From Pseudomonas neustonica (GTDB lineage: Bacteria; Pseudomonadota; Gammaproteobacteria; Pseudomonadales; Pseudomonadaceae), in the NCBI RefSeq assembly GCF_003797945.1, contig NZ_RKKU01000025.1, positions 1 through 64,000 on the forward strand: a stretch of DNA of 64,000 nt. The letters are read 5' to 3'. A program made the position numbers and the translations under genes. The notes beneath the pieces were generated by a model. That model worked only from the letters and a program-made list of their open reading frames with translations. It did not search any database and was not told the DNA's origin. Shown piece after piece: positions 18,104-28,846 of the stretch (positions within the stretch are counted from its first letter, which is position 1; every line of letters begins with the position of its first letter).

Positions 18104-19165
18104 TTATGGCGAATCTGGCGCTGACGGGTCGTCAAACAAATCCGCCGCATGCGGCGCCATACGACTGGGTAGATTCAAACCAAAGTGCAGATAAGCATGC
18201 CGTGTTACTACGCGACCACGGGGCGTACGCATGATGAAGCCCTGCTGAATAAGATAGGGCTCAAGCACGTCTTCGATAGTGTGGCGCTCTTCACTAATAG
18301 CCGCCGCCAGGTTATCAATACCCACAGGCCCGCCATCGAACTTGTCGATCATCGTCAGCAGCAATCGTCGATCCATGTGATCAAAGCCCTGCTCGTCAAC
18401 ATCCAGCAAATTCAAGGCCTTATCGGCCACCTCACGGGTGATGGCGCCCTGGCTGCGCACTTCGGCAAAGTCGCGAACACGGCGCAACAAGCGGTTGGCG
18501 ATACGCGGCGTACCCCGCGAGCGGCGGGCGATTTCACGCGCGCCCTCCGGGTCCATCTGCAACCCAAGAATGCTTGCTGAACGACCAACAATAGTCGACA
18601 GATCATCCACACCATAAAACTCAAGGCGCTGAACGATACCAAAGCGGTCACGCAACGGATTGGTCAGCATGCCGGCGCGCGTGGTGGCGCCTACCAGGGT
18701 AAACGGGGGAAGATCGAGCTTGATGGAGCGAGCGGCCGGGCCATCGCCGATCATGATATCGAGCTGATAGTCCTCCATCGCCGGGTAGAGTATCTCCTCC
18801 ACCACAGGCGAGAGACGATGAATTTCGTCGATAAAGAGAACGTCGCCGGCCTCTAGATTGGTCAGCAGCGCGGCAAGATCACCCGCCCGCTCCAGCACCG
18901 GGCCAGAGGTGCTTTTTATTTGCGCGCCCATTTCCTGCGCAATGATATTGGCAAGCGTAGTTTTACCCAGACCGGGCGGGCCAAAAATCAGCACATGATC
19001 CAGTGCCTCGCCACGCCCTTTGGCGGCTTTGATGAACAACTCCATCTGCTCGCGCACAGCGGGCTGACCAATATACTCAGCGAGTTTATAAGGCCGAATT
19101 GCCCGGTCTATTACATCTTCCTGCTGCCGTGGGGCAGCAGCAATCAAACGATCTTCTTCAAGCAT
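18104..19165 (-). CDS. ruvB: Holliday junction branch-migration helicase RuvB
   Basis: A 353-residue AAA+ motor that drives branch migration with RuvA. Walker [12 protein letters not shown] is at about 63-73, Walker [10 protein letters not shown] at about 110, sensor and arginine-finger region [17 protein letters not shown], and a C-terminal winged helix that ends with RTPRGRVVT. It lies 33 bp after ruvA on the same strand. Confidence 0.98.
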   Translation of the reverse strand: MLEEDRLIAAAPRQQEDVIDRAIRPYKLAEYIGQPAVREQMELFIKAAKGRGEALDHVLIFGPPGLGKTTLANIIAQEMGAQIKSTSGPVLERAGDLAALLTNLEAGDVLFIDEIHRLSPVVEEILYPAMEDYQLDIMIGDGPAARSIKLDLPPFTLVGATTRAGMLTNPLRDRFGIVQRLEFYGVDDLSTIVGRSASILGLQMDPEGAREIARRSRGTPRIANRLLRRVRDFAEVRSQGAITREVADKALNLLDVDEQGFDHMDRRLLLTMIDKFDGGPVGIDNLAAAISEERHTIEDVLEPYLIQQGFIMRTPRGRVVTRHAYLHFGLNLPSRMAPHAADLFDDPSAPDSP

Positions 19166-19198
19166 GCGTTATCCATGGTGATAGGTCCTGCGGGCTGG

Positions 19199-19804
19199 TT
19201 ACACCATGCCCCTGAGCGCACGGCGAATCAACTCTTCACTGGAGAGCCCTTCCTCGTCGACAGCGGCAACTGCCTTACTGGCTTCCTGCGGCTTGTACCC
19301 CAGAGAAATCAGCGCGCTCACGGCATCCGCGCTGGGCTTGGCGGCGGGCGCAGCGGCGTGACCGGCAACCGCCAGTGGCACGCTACCGGGCAGAGACTCC
19401 CAGGCTTTGAAGCGATCACGCAACTCAATCAATAGACGCTCTGCGGTTTTCTTGCCAACGCCAGGTACGCGCACCAGCGCACTGACATCCTGGTGCTGTA
19501 CCGCCATCACCAGCTCGTCCACTTCCATACCCGACATCAGCGCCAGCGCCAACTTGGGGCCAACGCCGTTCAAGCGAATCAGCTCCCGAAACAGCTCGCG
19601 CCCGCGCTTGTCAGAAAACGCATACAACAGCTGAGCGTCTTCGCGCACCACCATATGGGTGTGCAGGGTTACTTGCTCACCCAACGACGGCAACTGGTAA
19701 AAGGTACTCATGGGAGCATCCAGCTCGTAACCAACACCCTGCACGTCCAGCACGATGTGTGGCGGCTGCTTTTCCAGCAGAACTCCGGTCAAACGTCCTA
19801 TCAC
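19199..19804 (-). CDS. ruvA: Holliday junction DNA-binding protein RuvA
   Basis: A 201-residue protein that binds four-way junctions as a tetramer and loads RuvB. Domain I (OB fold) starts [20 protein letters not shown]. Two helix-hairpin-helix motifs are visible as [14 protein letters not shown] and [19 protein letters not shown]. The C-terminal domain III (about 155-201) contacts RuvB. It is 21 bp after ruvC. Confidence 0.98.
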   Translation of the reverse strand: MIGRLTGVLLEKQPPHIVLDVQGVGYELDAPMSTFYQLPSLGEQVTLHTHMVVREDAQLLYAFSDKRGRELFRELIRLNGVGPKLALALMSGMEVDELVMAVQHQDVSALVRVPGVGKKTAERLLIELRDRFKAWESLPGSVPLAVAGHAAAPAAKPSADAVSALISLGYKPQEASKAVAAVDEEGLSSEELIRRALRGMV

Positions 19805-19825
19805 TCAGCTACTCCCTGATTCTGT

Positions 19826-20353
19826 TCAACGCCGGCGCAGGCGACCAGAACGCATCGCCAACGCCGAATTGCCCAACTGTTTCTGTACGCCGCTGAGGTG
19901 CGCATGACAAAGCGCGATCGCCAGCGCATCAGCGGCATCGGCTTGCGGCGTACCGGCCAGGCTCAGCAACTGGGTCACCATATGCTGCACCTGCTTCTTA
20001 TCCGCTGCGCCGGTCCCTACCACTGATTGCTTTACCTGCCTTGCGCTGTACTCATTCACCGCCAACCCGGCATTAACCGCAGCGACAATAGCCGCTCCCC
20101 TTGCCTGCCCCAGCTTCAGAGCCGAGTCCGGATTGCGCGCCATAAACACCTGCTCGATGCTGACAACAGTCGGTTGGTACTGGGTTATCAACTCGGATAG
20201 ATACTGAAAAATCTTTTGCAGGCGCTCAGGAAATGGGCCATCGCCAAGACGAATACAGCCAGAGGTAACATATTCACAGCGGCCAGCCTGGTGTCGCACG
20301 ATACCGAAACCGGTAATCCGCGAGCCGGGGTCAATCCCCAGTATCAGTGACAT
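19826..20353 (-). CDS. ruvC: Crossover junction endodeoxyribonuclease RuvC
   Basis: A 175-residue Holliday-junction resolvase. The acidic active site of the RNase H fold is visible: D7 in [12 protein letters not shown], the Glu of VSIEQVF, and the C-terminal Asp residues of [16 protein letters not shown]. It is first in the ruvC-ruvA-ruvB order. A rho-independent terminator for the upstream yebC separates it from that gene, so the ruv genes should have their own promoter in the roughly 40 bp between 20354 and 20393. Confidence 0.98.
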   Translation of the reverse strand: MSLILGIDPGSRITGFGIVRHQAGRCEYVTSGCIRLGDGPFPERLQKIFQYLSELITQYQPTVVSIEQVFMARNPDSALKLGQARGAAIVAAVNAGLAVNEYSARQVKQSVVGTGAADKKQVQHMVTQLLSLAGTPQADAADALAIALCHAHLSGVQKQLGNSALAMRSGRLRRR

Positions 20354-20393
20354 TACGCTGCAGCCCTCGCCGTTCAGTACCGTGAAATCGCTA

Positions 20394-20420
20394 TAAAAAA
20401 GGGAGGCGCCAGCCTCCCTT
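20394..20420 (-). terminator. Rho-independent terminator after yebC
   Basis: Read on the minus strand, AAGGGAGGC and GCCTCCCTT flank a TGGC loop and are followed by a run of six T. It lies between the yebC stop and the ruvC start. Confidence 0.85.
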
Positions 20421-20441
20421 GGGTCAGAGTCTACGCCAGGT

Positions 20442-21188
20442 TCACCCTAGCTGCTCGATGATTTCGTCGCTGATTTCTGCGTTGGAATAGACGTTTTGCA
20501 CATCGTCCAGATCTTCCAGCATATCGACCAGGCGCACGATCTTCTCGGCGGTATCCAGATCCAGCTCCGCCACCGTACTGGGGATCATAGCTACGTCAGC
20601 GGAATCGCCACCAAAGCCGGCTGATTCAAGCCCGTCACGTACCGTACCAAAGTCTTCAAAGCGGCTAAATACGTCGAACGAGCCGTCATCATTGGCGACC
20701 ACATCCTCAGCACCTGCCTCCAGTGCCGCCTCCATGAGTGCATCTTCATCCACTCCCGGCGCAAAACTGATCTGCCCGCGCTTGGTAAACAGATAGGCGA
20801 CTGAGCCATCCGTACCCAAGTTACCACCACACTTGTTAAACGCGTGGCGCACTTCACTCACGGTGCGATTACGGTTATCGGTCATGGCTTCAACCAGAAT
20901 AGCCACACCGCCGGCACCGTAGCCCTCGTAGGTGAGCTCTTCCATGTTATCGGCATCATTGCTGCCGTCACCCCGAGCAATAGCACGGTCGATGGTGTCG
21001 CGGGTCATGTTCGCACCCAGCGCCTTATCGACCGCAGTGCGCAAGCGGGGGTTGTCCGCCGGATTACCGCCGCCCACTCTCGCCGATACCGTCAACTCAC
21101 GAATCAGCTTGGTAAAGATCTTGCCGCGCTTGGCATCCTGCGCTGCCTTGCGATGCTTGATATTGGCCCACTTGGAATGACCGGCCAT
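20442..21188 (-). CDS. YebC/PmpR-family transcriptional regulator
   Basis: A 248-residue protein of the YebC family, with the conserved start [18 protein letters not shown] and the three-domain architecture. Some members (PmpR in P. aeruginosa) regulate quorum-sensing genes; others help ribosomes through polyproline stretches. The start at 21188 is fixed by the family N-terminus; an in-frame ATG 45 bp upstream is not supported. It lies 67 bp after aspS on the same strand. Confidence 0.95.
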   Translation of the reverse strand: MAGHSKWANIKHRKAAQDAKRGKIFTKLIRELTVSARVGGGNPADNPRLRTAVDKALGANMTRDTIDRAIARGDGSNDADNMEELTYEGYGAGGVAILVEAMTDNRNRTVSEVRHAFNKCGGNLGTDGSVAYLFTKRGQISFAPGVDEDALMEAALEAGAEDVVANDDGSFDVFSRFEDFGTVRDGLESAGFGGDSADVAMIPSTVAELDLDTAEKIVRLVDMLEDLDDVQNVYSNAEISDEIIEQLG

Positions 21189-21255
21189 AACCCTTGACTC
21201 CGAATACCTGAATACATTGCCCTGCTCCGCCATCAGACGGAGCAGACCCTGCGCA

Positions 21256-23031
21256 TTACTCGACCTTGGCCTGCTCGCGCAGACGAATATTCAACTCGCG
21301 CAGCGCCTTCTGATCGACCAGACCCGGCGCTTGCGTCATAACACAGGCCGCACTCTGGGTTTTCGGGAAGGCAATCACTTCACGAATCGACTGCGCACCC
21401 GTGACCAGCATCACCAGACGGTCCAGACCAAAAGCCAGACCACCGTGCGGTGGCGCGCCAAACTTCAGCGCGTCAAGCAGGAAGCCGAACTTCTCCTGCT
21501 GCTCCTCGGCGCTGATGCCCAGAATATTGAACACCGCCTGCTGCATTTCCTTGCGGTGAATACGGATCGAACCACCACCCAGCTCGGTACCATTGAGCAC
21601 CATGTCATAGGCGCGTGAGAGTGCCGTCGCGGGCTCGGCCTGCAGCTCTTCCGGGGAGCACTTGGGTGCGGTGAACGGGTGATGCAGGGCGGACAGCGAG
21701 CCATCATCGTTCTCTTCGAACATCGGGAAGTCGACAACCCACAGCGGCGCCCACTCGGATGTCAGTAGCTCCAGATCGGTACCCAGCTTGATACGCAAAG
21801 CGCCCAGCGCTTCAGAAACGATCTTGGCCTTGTCTGCACCGAAGAAAACCAGGTCACCATCAACCGCACCAACGCGATCCAGGATAACTTCCAGGTTCTC
21901 TTCCGGAATGAACTTGACGATCGGCGACTGCAAACCTTCCAGCCCCTTCGCGCGCTCGTTGACCTTGATATAGGCCAAACCCTTGGCGCCATAGATGCCG
22001 ACAAACTTGGTGTAATCGTCAATCTGTTTACGCGGCATGCTGGCACCGCCTGGCACGCGCAACGCAGCAACACGGCCCTTTGGATCATTTGCCGGGCCGC
22101 TGAACACCTTGAACTCGACGCCAGCCAACTGATCAGCAACGTCTACCAACTCCAGCGGGTTACGCAGATCCGGCTTGTCAGAGCCGTAACGGCGCATGGC
22201 TTCTTCAAAGGTCATATGCGGGAAATCGCCAAGATCGACATCCAGCACCTGCTTGAACAGCTGACGAATCATGCCTTCAGTCAGCCCCATGATATCGGCT
22301 TCATCGAGGAAGCTGGTTTCAATATCGATCTGGGTAAACTCGGGCTGACGATCAGCGCGCAGATCCTCATCGCGGAAACACTTGGCGATTTGATAGTAAC
22401 GATCAAAGCCCGACACCATCAGCAGCTGTTTAAACAGCTGGGGCGACTGCGGTAGTGCGAAGAAATGGCCGGGATGGGTGCGGCTAGGCACCAGATAATC
22501 GCGCGCACCTTCAGGGGTGGCACGGGTGAGAATGGGGGTTTCCACATCAAGGAAGCCATTCTCATCGAGATAACGACGAATGCTGCTGGTGATCTGCGAG
22601 CGCAGTTTCAGCTTGGCAGCCATCTCTGGACGACGCAGGTCGATAAAACGATAACGAAGACGGGTTTCTTCGCCGACGTCGGAGTACTCATTCAGCGGGA
22701 ACGGCGGCGTTTCTGCCTGATTGAGCACTTCCAGCTCATAGCCCAGCACTTCAATGGCACCGGACGCCATGTTCGGATTGACCGCACCGGCAGGGCGAGC
22801 GCGCACCTTGCCGCGAATCCGCACTACGTACTCGCTACGCACACTATCAGCCAGAGCGAAGGTTTCCTCACGATCAGGATCAAACACCACCTGAGCCAGG
22901 CCCTCACGATCGCGAATATCAAGAAAAATCACACCACCGTGGTCGCGACGGCGATGAACCCAGCCGCAAAGAGTGATTTCCTGATCCGCCAGCGTTTCAT
23001 TCAACTGGCCGCAATAGTGGGTACGCATCAT
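21256..23031 (-). CDS. aspS: Aspartyl-tRNA synthetase
   Basis: A 591-residue class II synthetase. It has an N-terminal OB-fold anticodon domain ([23 protein letters not shown]), the catalytic core with motif 2 ([18 protein letters not shown]) and motif 3 ([11 protein letters not shown]), and the bacterial GAD insertion at about 285-420. In pseudomonads this enzyme can be non-discriminating and also charge tRNA-Asn, with GatCAB correcting; that cannot be told here. Two adjacent ATGs at 23031 and 23028 are both possible starts. Confidence 0.97.
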   Translation of the reverse strand: MMRTHYCGQLNETLADQEITLCGWVHRRRDHGGVIFLDIRDREGLAQVVFDPDREETFALADSVRSEYVVRIRGKVRARPAGAVNPNMASGAIEVLGYELEVLNQAETPPFPLNEYSDVGEETRLRYRFIDLRRPEMAAKLKLRSQITSSIRRYLDENGFLDVETPILTRATPEGARDYLVPSRTHPGHFFALPQSPQLFKQLLMVSGFDRYYQIAKCFRDEDLRADRQPEFTQIDIETSFLDEADIMGLTEGMIRQLFKQVLDVDLGDFPHMTFEEAMRRYGSDKPDLRNPLELVDVADQLAGVEFKVFSGPANDPKGRVAALRVPGGASMPRKQIDDYTKFVGIYGAKGLAYIKVNERAKGLEGLQSPIVKFIPEENLEVILDRVGAVDGDLVFFGADKAKIVSEALGALRIKLGTDLELLTSEWAPLWVVDFPMFEENDDGSLSALHHPFTAPKCSPEELQAEPATALSRAYDMVLNGTELGGGSIRIHRKEMQQAVFNILGISAEEQQEKFGFLLDALKFGAPPHGGLAFGLDRLVMLVTGAQSIREVIAFPKTQSAACVMTQAPGLVDQKALRELNIRLREQAKVE

Positions 23032-23418
23032 GGTGTGGAGCTTCCTGTGATCGGCAAAATGGAAGTATCCGAACGCACCGGCTTGTGCCGCTGAAAAAGG
23101 CGCGCGGATAAAAACGGCATAATATACCGGAAAACCGGGCATCAATGGGAGACATAACCGCAGCAGTTTGCCGCTGAGTGCGATGACTGGCGGTCTCAGT
23201 AGCCGAGCGACGCTCTTGGCCGCTGGCACATCATCCGCTCGCACGGCCGCCAAATACGAGCAAAACAGCATGTCGCAGCACAACCGTACCAGGCAGGATC
23301 AGCACCAGCGCTGTAGATTTACTCCAGGCGACCCGGTAAATTGTTGCCACTGATCGGAACTGACGCACACTTTATTGATCTGAAGATTACCTAGTTCGGA
23401 CCAAAGCAAGGAGCCATA
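23032..23418. other. Intergenic region between divergent aspS and dps
   Basis: A 387-bp stretch with no supported gene. It should hold the aspS promoter and, nearer 23340-23418, the dps promoter and ribosome-binding site (AAGGAG at about 23407). Open frames crossing it are extensions of aspS or short and without motifs. Confidence 0.6.
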
Positions 23419-23889
23419 ATGAAAATTGATATCGGCATTACCGAAGCAGATCGCGCAAAAATCGCTGACGGGCTTTCCCACCTGCTTGCGGACACTTACA
23501 CGCTCTATTTAAAAACCCATAACTTCCACTGGAACGTCAAAGGCCCGATGTTCCAGACACTGCACCTGATGTTCGAAACGCACTATAACGAACTAGCATT
23601 GGCTGTCGATGAAATCGCCGAGCGTATCCGCACCCTAGGATTCCCGGCACCAGGTACTTACAAACAGTTTGTCGAACTGAGCTCAATCAAAGAGGAAGAC
23701 GGCGTACCCGAAGCCAAGGACATGATCAAACTTTTGGTAGAAGGTCATGAAGCCTGTGTGCGCACCTCACGCAGTATCTTCCCGGTCTGTGACGAGACAC
23801 ACGACGAACCTACTGCTGACCTGCTAACCCAGCGAATGCAAGTGCACGAAAAAACCGCCTGGATGCTACGTAGCCTGCTGGAAAGCTAA
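23419..23889 (+). CDS. dps: Dps-family DNA-protection/ferritin-like protein
   Basis: A 156-residue four-helix protein forming 12-subunit cages that oxidise and store iron and shield DNA. Ferroxidase ligands of the family can be seen: H37 in [11 protein letters not shown], and D64 and E68 in AVDEIAERI. The N-terminus is short and lacks a lysine-rich tail, so DNA binding may be weak. AAGGAG precedes the ATG. The place next to aspS and the cold-shock gene matches the Dps-like gene of pseudomonads. Confidence 0.93.
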   Translation: MKIDIGITEADRAKIADGLSHLLADTYTLYLKTHNFHWNVKGPMFQTLHLMFETHYNELALAVDEIAERIRTLGFPAPGTYKQFVELSSIKEEDGVPEAKDMIKLLVEGHEACVRTSRSIFPVCDETHDEPTADLLTQRMQVHEKTAWMLRSLLES

Positions 23890-24047
23890 GACCCCAGCGC
23901 TGGCGGCCAAACCGCTGCCAGCGCCCCTGATATACCTTGGTAGCAAAGCGGATTTCGGGTTAGAGTGCGGCGCGGCCAACCAAACCATGCGGCCGCTAAA
24001 TTTAATTCGCAGCAACACCATCACAATACGTATTCAGGGTGAATAAT

Positions 24048-24689
24048 TTGAAAATCCTTCGTTACCTGCATTTGACCATTGGTCTCGCGGCATTGCTCGC
24101 TGGCCTCTACAGCATTATCCCGTTCCTGACTGAAAGCAGCCCTATAGATCACATCGGCCTGCTCGCCCTACTGACTGGCCTGATCAACTTGCAGCAACAT
24201 AACCAGCGCGAGCACGCCGAGAGCGGCTTGCCCGGCGCAGTGGCTTTGCTGGCATCCGCACTAATGATCATCGCTGCGTGCATCGCCTTCAGCGCCTTGG
24301 TCATAAACAGCACCATTTCCACGCTGGCAATCTGGGCGCTAAGCATGAGCATCGTCGGCGTCTGCCTGCACACAGCGCTGGTACTGGGCTGCGAACTGAA
24401 GAGCCTGATAGCTCGCCGCCAAGCGGCCGCTCCTGCCAAGCCAAAGACGAAAACCAAAGTTGCAAAGCCATCCAAAGGCGAAAAGCGCGAAGAGGGCACG
24501 GTGAAATGGTTCAATACCAACAAGGGCTTCGGCTTTATTTCCCGCGACTCTGGCTCTGATATCTTTGTGCACTTTCGCGCCATTCAGGGCGAAGGACACC
24601 GCTTTCTGCAGGAAGGACAGCGTGTCAGCTACGTAGTAGCCGAACGCGAAAAAGGCTTGCAAGCTGAACAGGTCGACATCATCAGCTAA
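24048..24689 (+). CDS. Membrane protein with C-terminal cold-shock domain
   Basis: About 213 residues. The N-terminal two-thirds carry four hydrophobic segments (about 10-27, 38-48, 65-90 and 96-118), then a Lys/Ala/Pro-rich linker, then a cold-shock domain at about 148-213 with RNP1 (NKGFGFISR) and RNP2 (DIFVHFRAI). The nucleic-acid-binding domain would be held at the inner membrane, probably facing the cytoplasm. The TTG start at 24048 has AGGG eight bases upstream and gives [12 protein letters not shown] 24039 is an alternative that would overlap that site. A hairpin terminator follows. Target RNAs are unknown. Confidence 0.86.
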   Translation: MKILRYLHLTIGLAALLAGLYSIIPFLTESSPIDHIGLLALLTGLINLQQHNQREHAESGLPGAVALLASALMIIAACIAFSALVINSTISTLAIWALSMSIVGVCLHTALVLGCELKSLIARRQAAAPAKPKTKTKVAKPSKGEKREEGTVKWFNTNKGFGFISRDSGSDIFVHFRAIQGEGHRFLQEGQRVSYVVAEREKGLQAEQVDIIS

Positions 24690-24695
24690 AAAAGG

Positions 24696-24728
24696 CTGGG
24701 GCCTGCGACATCACTGTCCAGGCCCCAG
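24696..24728 (+). terminator. Hairpin terminator after the cold-shock-domain gene
   Basis: Arms CTGGGGCCTG and CAGGCCCCAG form a perfect 10-bp stem just past the stop, followed by a weak TATTT. It probably serves both this gene and the convergent slyX. Confidence 0.7.
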
Positions 24729-24745
24729 TATTTAGCTGTCCGCTC

Positions 24746-24976
24746 TCAGTAGTGGGGTGGCGGCTGATCATCACTGGATTCACCCGGCATAAGCGTCACC
24801 ATCTCGGCCTGTCTTTTGGCAATCAGCTCTAGCGAACGCCGCATCTTTTCCAACAATATCTGCTGTTGACCCAGGGCATCATTAAGACTCTGAATAGTGT
24901 CATCCTGAAACGCCAAACGGGTTTCCAGCTCATCCAGGCGTGCCTGCCACACCTTTGACTCACCAACACTCATCAT
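24746..24976 (-). CDS. slyX: SlyX family protein
   Basis: A 76-residue coiled-coil protein: VWQARLDELETRLAFQDDTI and LNDALGQQQILLEKMRRSLEL form heptad helices, and the tail ends in the family motif PPPHY. The cellular function of SlyX is unknown. Its start overlaps the stop of the HIT gene by 4 bp (ATGA), so the two are translated together. Confidence 0.93.
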   Translation of the reverse strand: MMSVGESKVWQARLDELETRLAFQDDTIQSLNDALGQQQILLEKMRRSLELIAKRQAEMVTLMPGESSDDQPPPHY

Positions 24977-25401
24977 GCTGTCTCCGCAAATTTAAAATCT
25001 TCTCTTAGCGCCAAACGCAGGGGTTCAAGTCGCCTTGCAATATCACCAGGCTTGTATGCCTTCGCAGGTAGCCGCCCCCAAACGGGCGCCGGCCAGGCGT
25101 CGTCGCCGTGATAACGCACAATATGATGAATGTGCAGCTGACTGACCATATTGCCCAAAGCCGCCACGTTCAACTTATCCGCCTCATAGACCTGATGCAG
25201 GGTGCGCGACAAATGGATTGATTCCCGACTCAGCTGCGCCTGATCACTTTCACTCAGCTGGAAAATCTCTGTAATATCCTGTTTGCGAGGCACCAGAATA
25301 AACCAGGGATAGCGTGAGTCCTTACTCAACAAAAGCCGGCATAGCGGGAAGTCGCCCACGACTATGCAATCTTTGTCTAATTGCGGGTGAAGATAAAACA
25401 T
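24973..25401 (-). CDS. HIT-domain protein
   Basis: A 142-residue histidine-triad nucleotide-binding protein. The triad segment reads QLHIHHIVR at about 92-100, and the N-terminus MFYLHPQLDKDCIVVGDFPLCRLLL is typical of the proteobacterial HIT group. Such enzymes hydrolyse nucleotide phosphoramidates or dinucleotides; the substrate here is unknown. The start at 25401 follows GGAG by 7 bases. It is divergent from the OprD-family gene, with 285 bp between them. Confidence 0.92.
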   Translation of the reverse strand: MFYLHPQLDKDCIVVGDFPLCRLLLSKDSRYPWFILVPRKQDITEIFQLSESDQAQLSRESIHLSRTLHQVYEADKLNVAALGNMVSQLHIHHIVRYHGDDAWPAPVWGRLPAKAYKPGDIARRLEPLRLALREDFKFAETA

Positions 25402-25686
25402 GAAAAAACTCCGATTAGCCAGCAGGCGCTCAAAGCGCCCCACCAATTTTAAGCCATCCCACGCGCCGGGACGGACAACATAAAATGCAGACCGTTCACA
25501 AAAACGAACAAAAAAAGTCGATAAATAACTTTTAATGCTCTATAACGTTGTTGTAACAAGATACTGTTTTTGAGGCGCTTGCTTTAACATATTTTGCTTA
25601 AATGCTTTAATGTCCTGCGAAAACAAGAATTTCAGGGCTGCCAAAAGCCTCGTTGTTTTGCATTTTTTCTATCAAGGAGCACACCG

Positions 25687-26962
25687 ATGAAAAACGTAGT
25701 TAAATGGAGTTCGCTTGCACTCGCGGTCGCAGCCGGTAACGGCATGCTGGCCAGCAGCGCAATGGCAGAAGGCGAAGGGTTTATTTATTGAAGGCGCTTC
25801 CGCGACCCTTTACAACCGCACCGTTTATTTCAACCGTGATTTCCGCAATGGTCGCGACAACAACGGCATAGGCAAGCGCGAAGAGTCTGCTACCAGCCTC
25901 CTGATGAACTTCGAGTCTGGCTTCACTCAAGGCCCAATTGGCTTCGGTGCTGACGTTATCGCTTCCATGGGCATCAAGCTGGACAGCGGTCGTGGGCGCT
26001 CCGGCACAGGCCTACTGCCTGTCGACGGCAACAACGATGCCGATGACGAATACTCAGAAATCCGTGGCGCAGTTAAGATGGCCATCCTGGACGATACCGT
26101 ACTGCGTTACGGCGTTCATATGCCAGAAAACCCAGTTGCCGCTTACGACGACGCCCGTTTGCTGCCCAGCCATTATCAAGGCTACAGCATCACCAACCAG
26201 TCTATCGATGGCCTCTTCGTTGAAGCCGGTCGCCTGACCGACCGCAGTGAAATGAATCAGCCCAACGAAACTGACGGCGCAATCACCGATGGTGACGACC
26301 TGACCTACCTCGGCGGTACTTACACTTTCACCGACAACCTGAGTGTAACTTTGTACGGCGCGGAAGCTGAAGACTTCTACGACCGCTACTTTGTGGGCGC
26401 TGACTGGACCATGCCACTGGGCGATGATCTGAGCCTGAACACCAACTTTGCTTACTACGACACCAGCGATGAAAATAGCTCGGATGGAGAAGAAGTAGAC
26501 AACCAGGCAGCATCTCTGGCCTTCACTTTGGGCGCTGGCAACCACGCCTTTGGTGTTGCTTACCAGGAAATGAATGGTGACGCAGGCTACTACTACACTG
26601 ACGGCGACATCTTCCTGGCCAACTCTATCCAGTATCTGGATTTCAATGGCAAGGACGAGAAGTCTTACCAGGCTCGCTATGACTACGACTTCGCAGGCAT
26701 GGGTATTCCCGGCTTGAGCTTCATGACACGCTACATCAAAGGTGATGACATTGATGTAGCTCCTGGCCTTTCCGACTCTCGCTGGGAACGTGATAGTGAG
26801 CTGAAGTACACTGTACAAAATGGTACATTGGAAGGTCTCAACATTCGCTGGCGCAATGCGACTGTACGCCAAAATGTCGGCACCAGCACTAACGGCCGAG
26901 GCGTTAACGGCGACGTCGACGAGAACCGTCTGATCGTCGGTTACACCTGGAACCTGCTCTAA
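25687..26962 (+). pseudogene. OprD-family outer-membrane porin, frameshifted near the signal peptide
   Basis: The gene starts at ATG 25687 after AGGAG and encodes a good signal peptide (AAGNGMLASSAMAEGEG), but the frame stops at TGA 25789-25791. The rest of the porin continues in another frame from about 25790 to 26962: VYFNRDFRNG, many beta-strand segments, and the final VGYTWNLL. The cause is visible: TTTA occurs twice at 25780-25787. Removing one copy restores GEGFIEGASATLY, the join expected for OprD-type porins. It may be a true null, a reversible slipped-strand switch or an assembly error. OprD porins take up small acids, amino acids or aromatic compounds; the substrate here is unknown. 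It lies between HIT/slyX and proS as in Pseudomonas. Confidence 0.85.
25780..25789. repeat. TTTA tandem duplication causing the porin frameshift
   Basis: The run TTTATTTATT holds two and a half TTTA units inside the codons just after the signal peptide. A single unit keeps the porin in frame. Confidence 0.9.
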
Positions 26963-26980
26963 GCAACCAGGCAGTATAAA

Positions 26981-27006
26981 AAACCCGGCTCAGGCCGGGT
27001 TTTTTT
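26981..27006 (+). terminator. Rho-independent terminator after the porin gene
   Basis: AAACCCGGC and GCCGGGTTT pair around a TCAG loop and run into seven T. It lies 18 bp past the porin stop. Confidence 0.92.
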
Positions 27007-27112
27007 ATTTTGCTTTACCCCTGCCAAGTCATGCCGACAGGCTATACGGCTCCCCGACACAATCGTACAATACCCGCAATATCTGCCCGCAATTTCAGGA
27101 CAAACCCCGCCC

Positions 27113-28846
27113 ATGCGTACCAGCCAGTATCTTATCTCTACTCTGAAGGAAACCCCTTCCGACGCCACCGTCATCAGCCATCAGCTAATGCTGCGAGCCG
27201 GCATGATTCGCAAGATCGCCTCCGGACTTTACACCTGGCTGCCGATGGGATTGCGCGTGCTGCGCAAAGTCGAAGCCGTGGTGCGTGAAGAGATGGATAA
27301 GGCCGGCGCACTGGAAGTGCTGATGCCGGCTATTCAGCCTGCTGAACTATGGCAGGAATCAGGTCGCTGGGAGCAGTACGGTCCTGAGCTGTTGCGCCTG
27401 AAGGACCGTCATGACCGCGATTTCTGCGTAGGGCCGACCCACGAAGAAGTGATCACCGACCTGGTCCGCAACGAGATATCCAGCTACAAGCAGCTGCCGA
27501 TAAACATGTATCAGATTCAAACCAAGTTTCGTGACGAAATTCGTCCGCGTTTTGGCTTGATGCGCGGCCGCGAATTCCTGATGAAGGATGCTTACTCCTT
27601 CCATCTCGGCCAGGAGTCGCTGCAGCAGACCTATGACGCAATGTATCAGGCCTACTGTAATATTTTTTCTCGCCTGGGTCTGGATTTCCGCCCGGTCGTT
27701 GCCGACAACGGCTCTATTGGCGGCGAAGGCTCGCACGAGTTCCACGTCCTCGCCGAATCAGGTGAGGATGCCATCGTGTTCTCCGATAGCGGTCACTATG
27801 CCGCCAACATGGAAAAAGCGACTGCCCAGCTGCCACAGGGCGAGCGCCCTGCTCCGTCACAGCAAAAAACACTGGTCGACACCCCCGACCAACTGACCAT
27901 CGCCGCCGTCAGCAGCTTCCTGCAGCTGCCTGCCGAGCAGTCAGTCAAGACCCTGATCGTGTTGGCCGCAGAGGAAGAAGACAAGCCGCAGTCGCTGATT
28001 GCACTGGTGCTGCGCGGCGATCACGAGCTGAATGAGATCAAGGCTGAAAATCATCCTGCGATCATGTCCCCGCTTACCTTTGCGAGCGAGCAGCAGATAA
28101 TTGCAGCCATTGGCTGCAAGCCTGGTTCCATTGGCCCAGTCGGCATGGACATCAAGGTCATCGCCGATCACAGCGCCGCTCACCTGGCTGACTTCGTCTG
28201 CGGCGCCAACCAGGATGGCAAGCATTTCACCGGCGTTAACTGGGAGCGTGATGCGCACTTTGATGAAGCTGCTGATCTGCGTAATGTCGTCGAGGGCGAT
28301 ACCAGCCCTGATGGCGACGGCACACTGGTCATCAAACGCGGTATCGAAGTGGGGCATATTTTTCAGCTAGGTCAAAAGTACAGCCAGGCAATGAACTGCA
28401 CCGTGCTTAACGAAAATGGCAAGACGGCCACCCTGACCATGGGCTGCTATGGCATTGGTGTTTCTCGCGTAGTCGCCGCCGCCATCGAACAGAATTACGA
28501 CGACCGAGGTATTCTCTGGCCCGATGCGCTAGCCCCCTTCCAGGTGGCTCTGATACCGATGAAGCTGGAAAGCTCCGAGGCGGTTAAAGAAGCAACCCTG
28601 GCGCTATACGATGGGCTAAGCAAAGCTGGCATCGATGTACTACTGGACGACCGAGACAAGAAAGTCTCCCCCGGGGTCAAGTTTGCCGATATGGACCTTA
28701 TTGGCATCCCCCATCGCGTCGTTATCAGTGATCGCGGCCTCGCTGACGGTCAGCTCGAGTATAAATTCCGCGGAGACAAGGAAGCGACCACCGTTGCAGC
28801 TGATGCCATGCTTGATCATTTACTGACCCGGTTACAGCAAGCCTGA
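27113..28846 (+). CDS. proS: Prolyl-tRNA synthetase
   Basis: A 577-residue bacterial-type class II synthetase. Motif 1 and 2 regions are at [19 protein letters not shown] and [24 protein letters not shown]. The editing insertion that removes mischarged alanine lies at about 225-400 (ADNGSIGG.. onward). Motif 3 is [13 protein letters not shown], and the anticodon domain fills the last 110 residues. Its stop overlaps the start of the following lipoprotein gene (ATGA). Confidence 0.98.
   Translation: MRTSQYLISTLKETPSDATVISHQLMLRAGMIRKIASGLYTWLPMGLRVLRKVEAVVREEMDKAGALEVLMPAIQPAELWQESGRWEQYGPELLRLKDRHDRDFCVGPTHEEVITDLVRNEISSYKQLPINMYQIQTKFRDEIRPRFGLMRGREFLMKDAYSFHLGQESLQQTYDAMYQAYCNIFSRLGLDFRPVVADNGSIGGEGSHEFHVLAESGEDAIVFSDSGHYAANMEKATAQLPQGERPAPSQQKTLVDTPDQLTIAAVSSFLQLPAEQSVKTLIVLAAEEEDKPQSLIALVLRGDHELNEIKAENHPAIMSPLTFASEQQIIAAIGCKPGSIGPVGMDIKVIADHSAAHLADFVCGANQDGKHFTGVNWERDAHFDEAADLRNVVEGDTSPDGDGTLVIKRGIEVGHIFQLGQKYSQAMNCTVLNENGKTATLTMGCYGIGVSRVVAAAIEQNYDDRGILWPDALAPFQVALIPMKLESSEAVKEATLALYDGLSKAGIDVLLDDRDKKVSPGVKFADMDLIGIPHRVVISDRGLADGQLEYKFRGDKEATTVAADAMLDHLLTRLQQA

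Noticed and set aside
26054-26872. A 272-codon minus-strand frame opposite the porin gene
   Set aside because: Antisense to the porin, whose sense translation has clear OprD-family strands.
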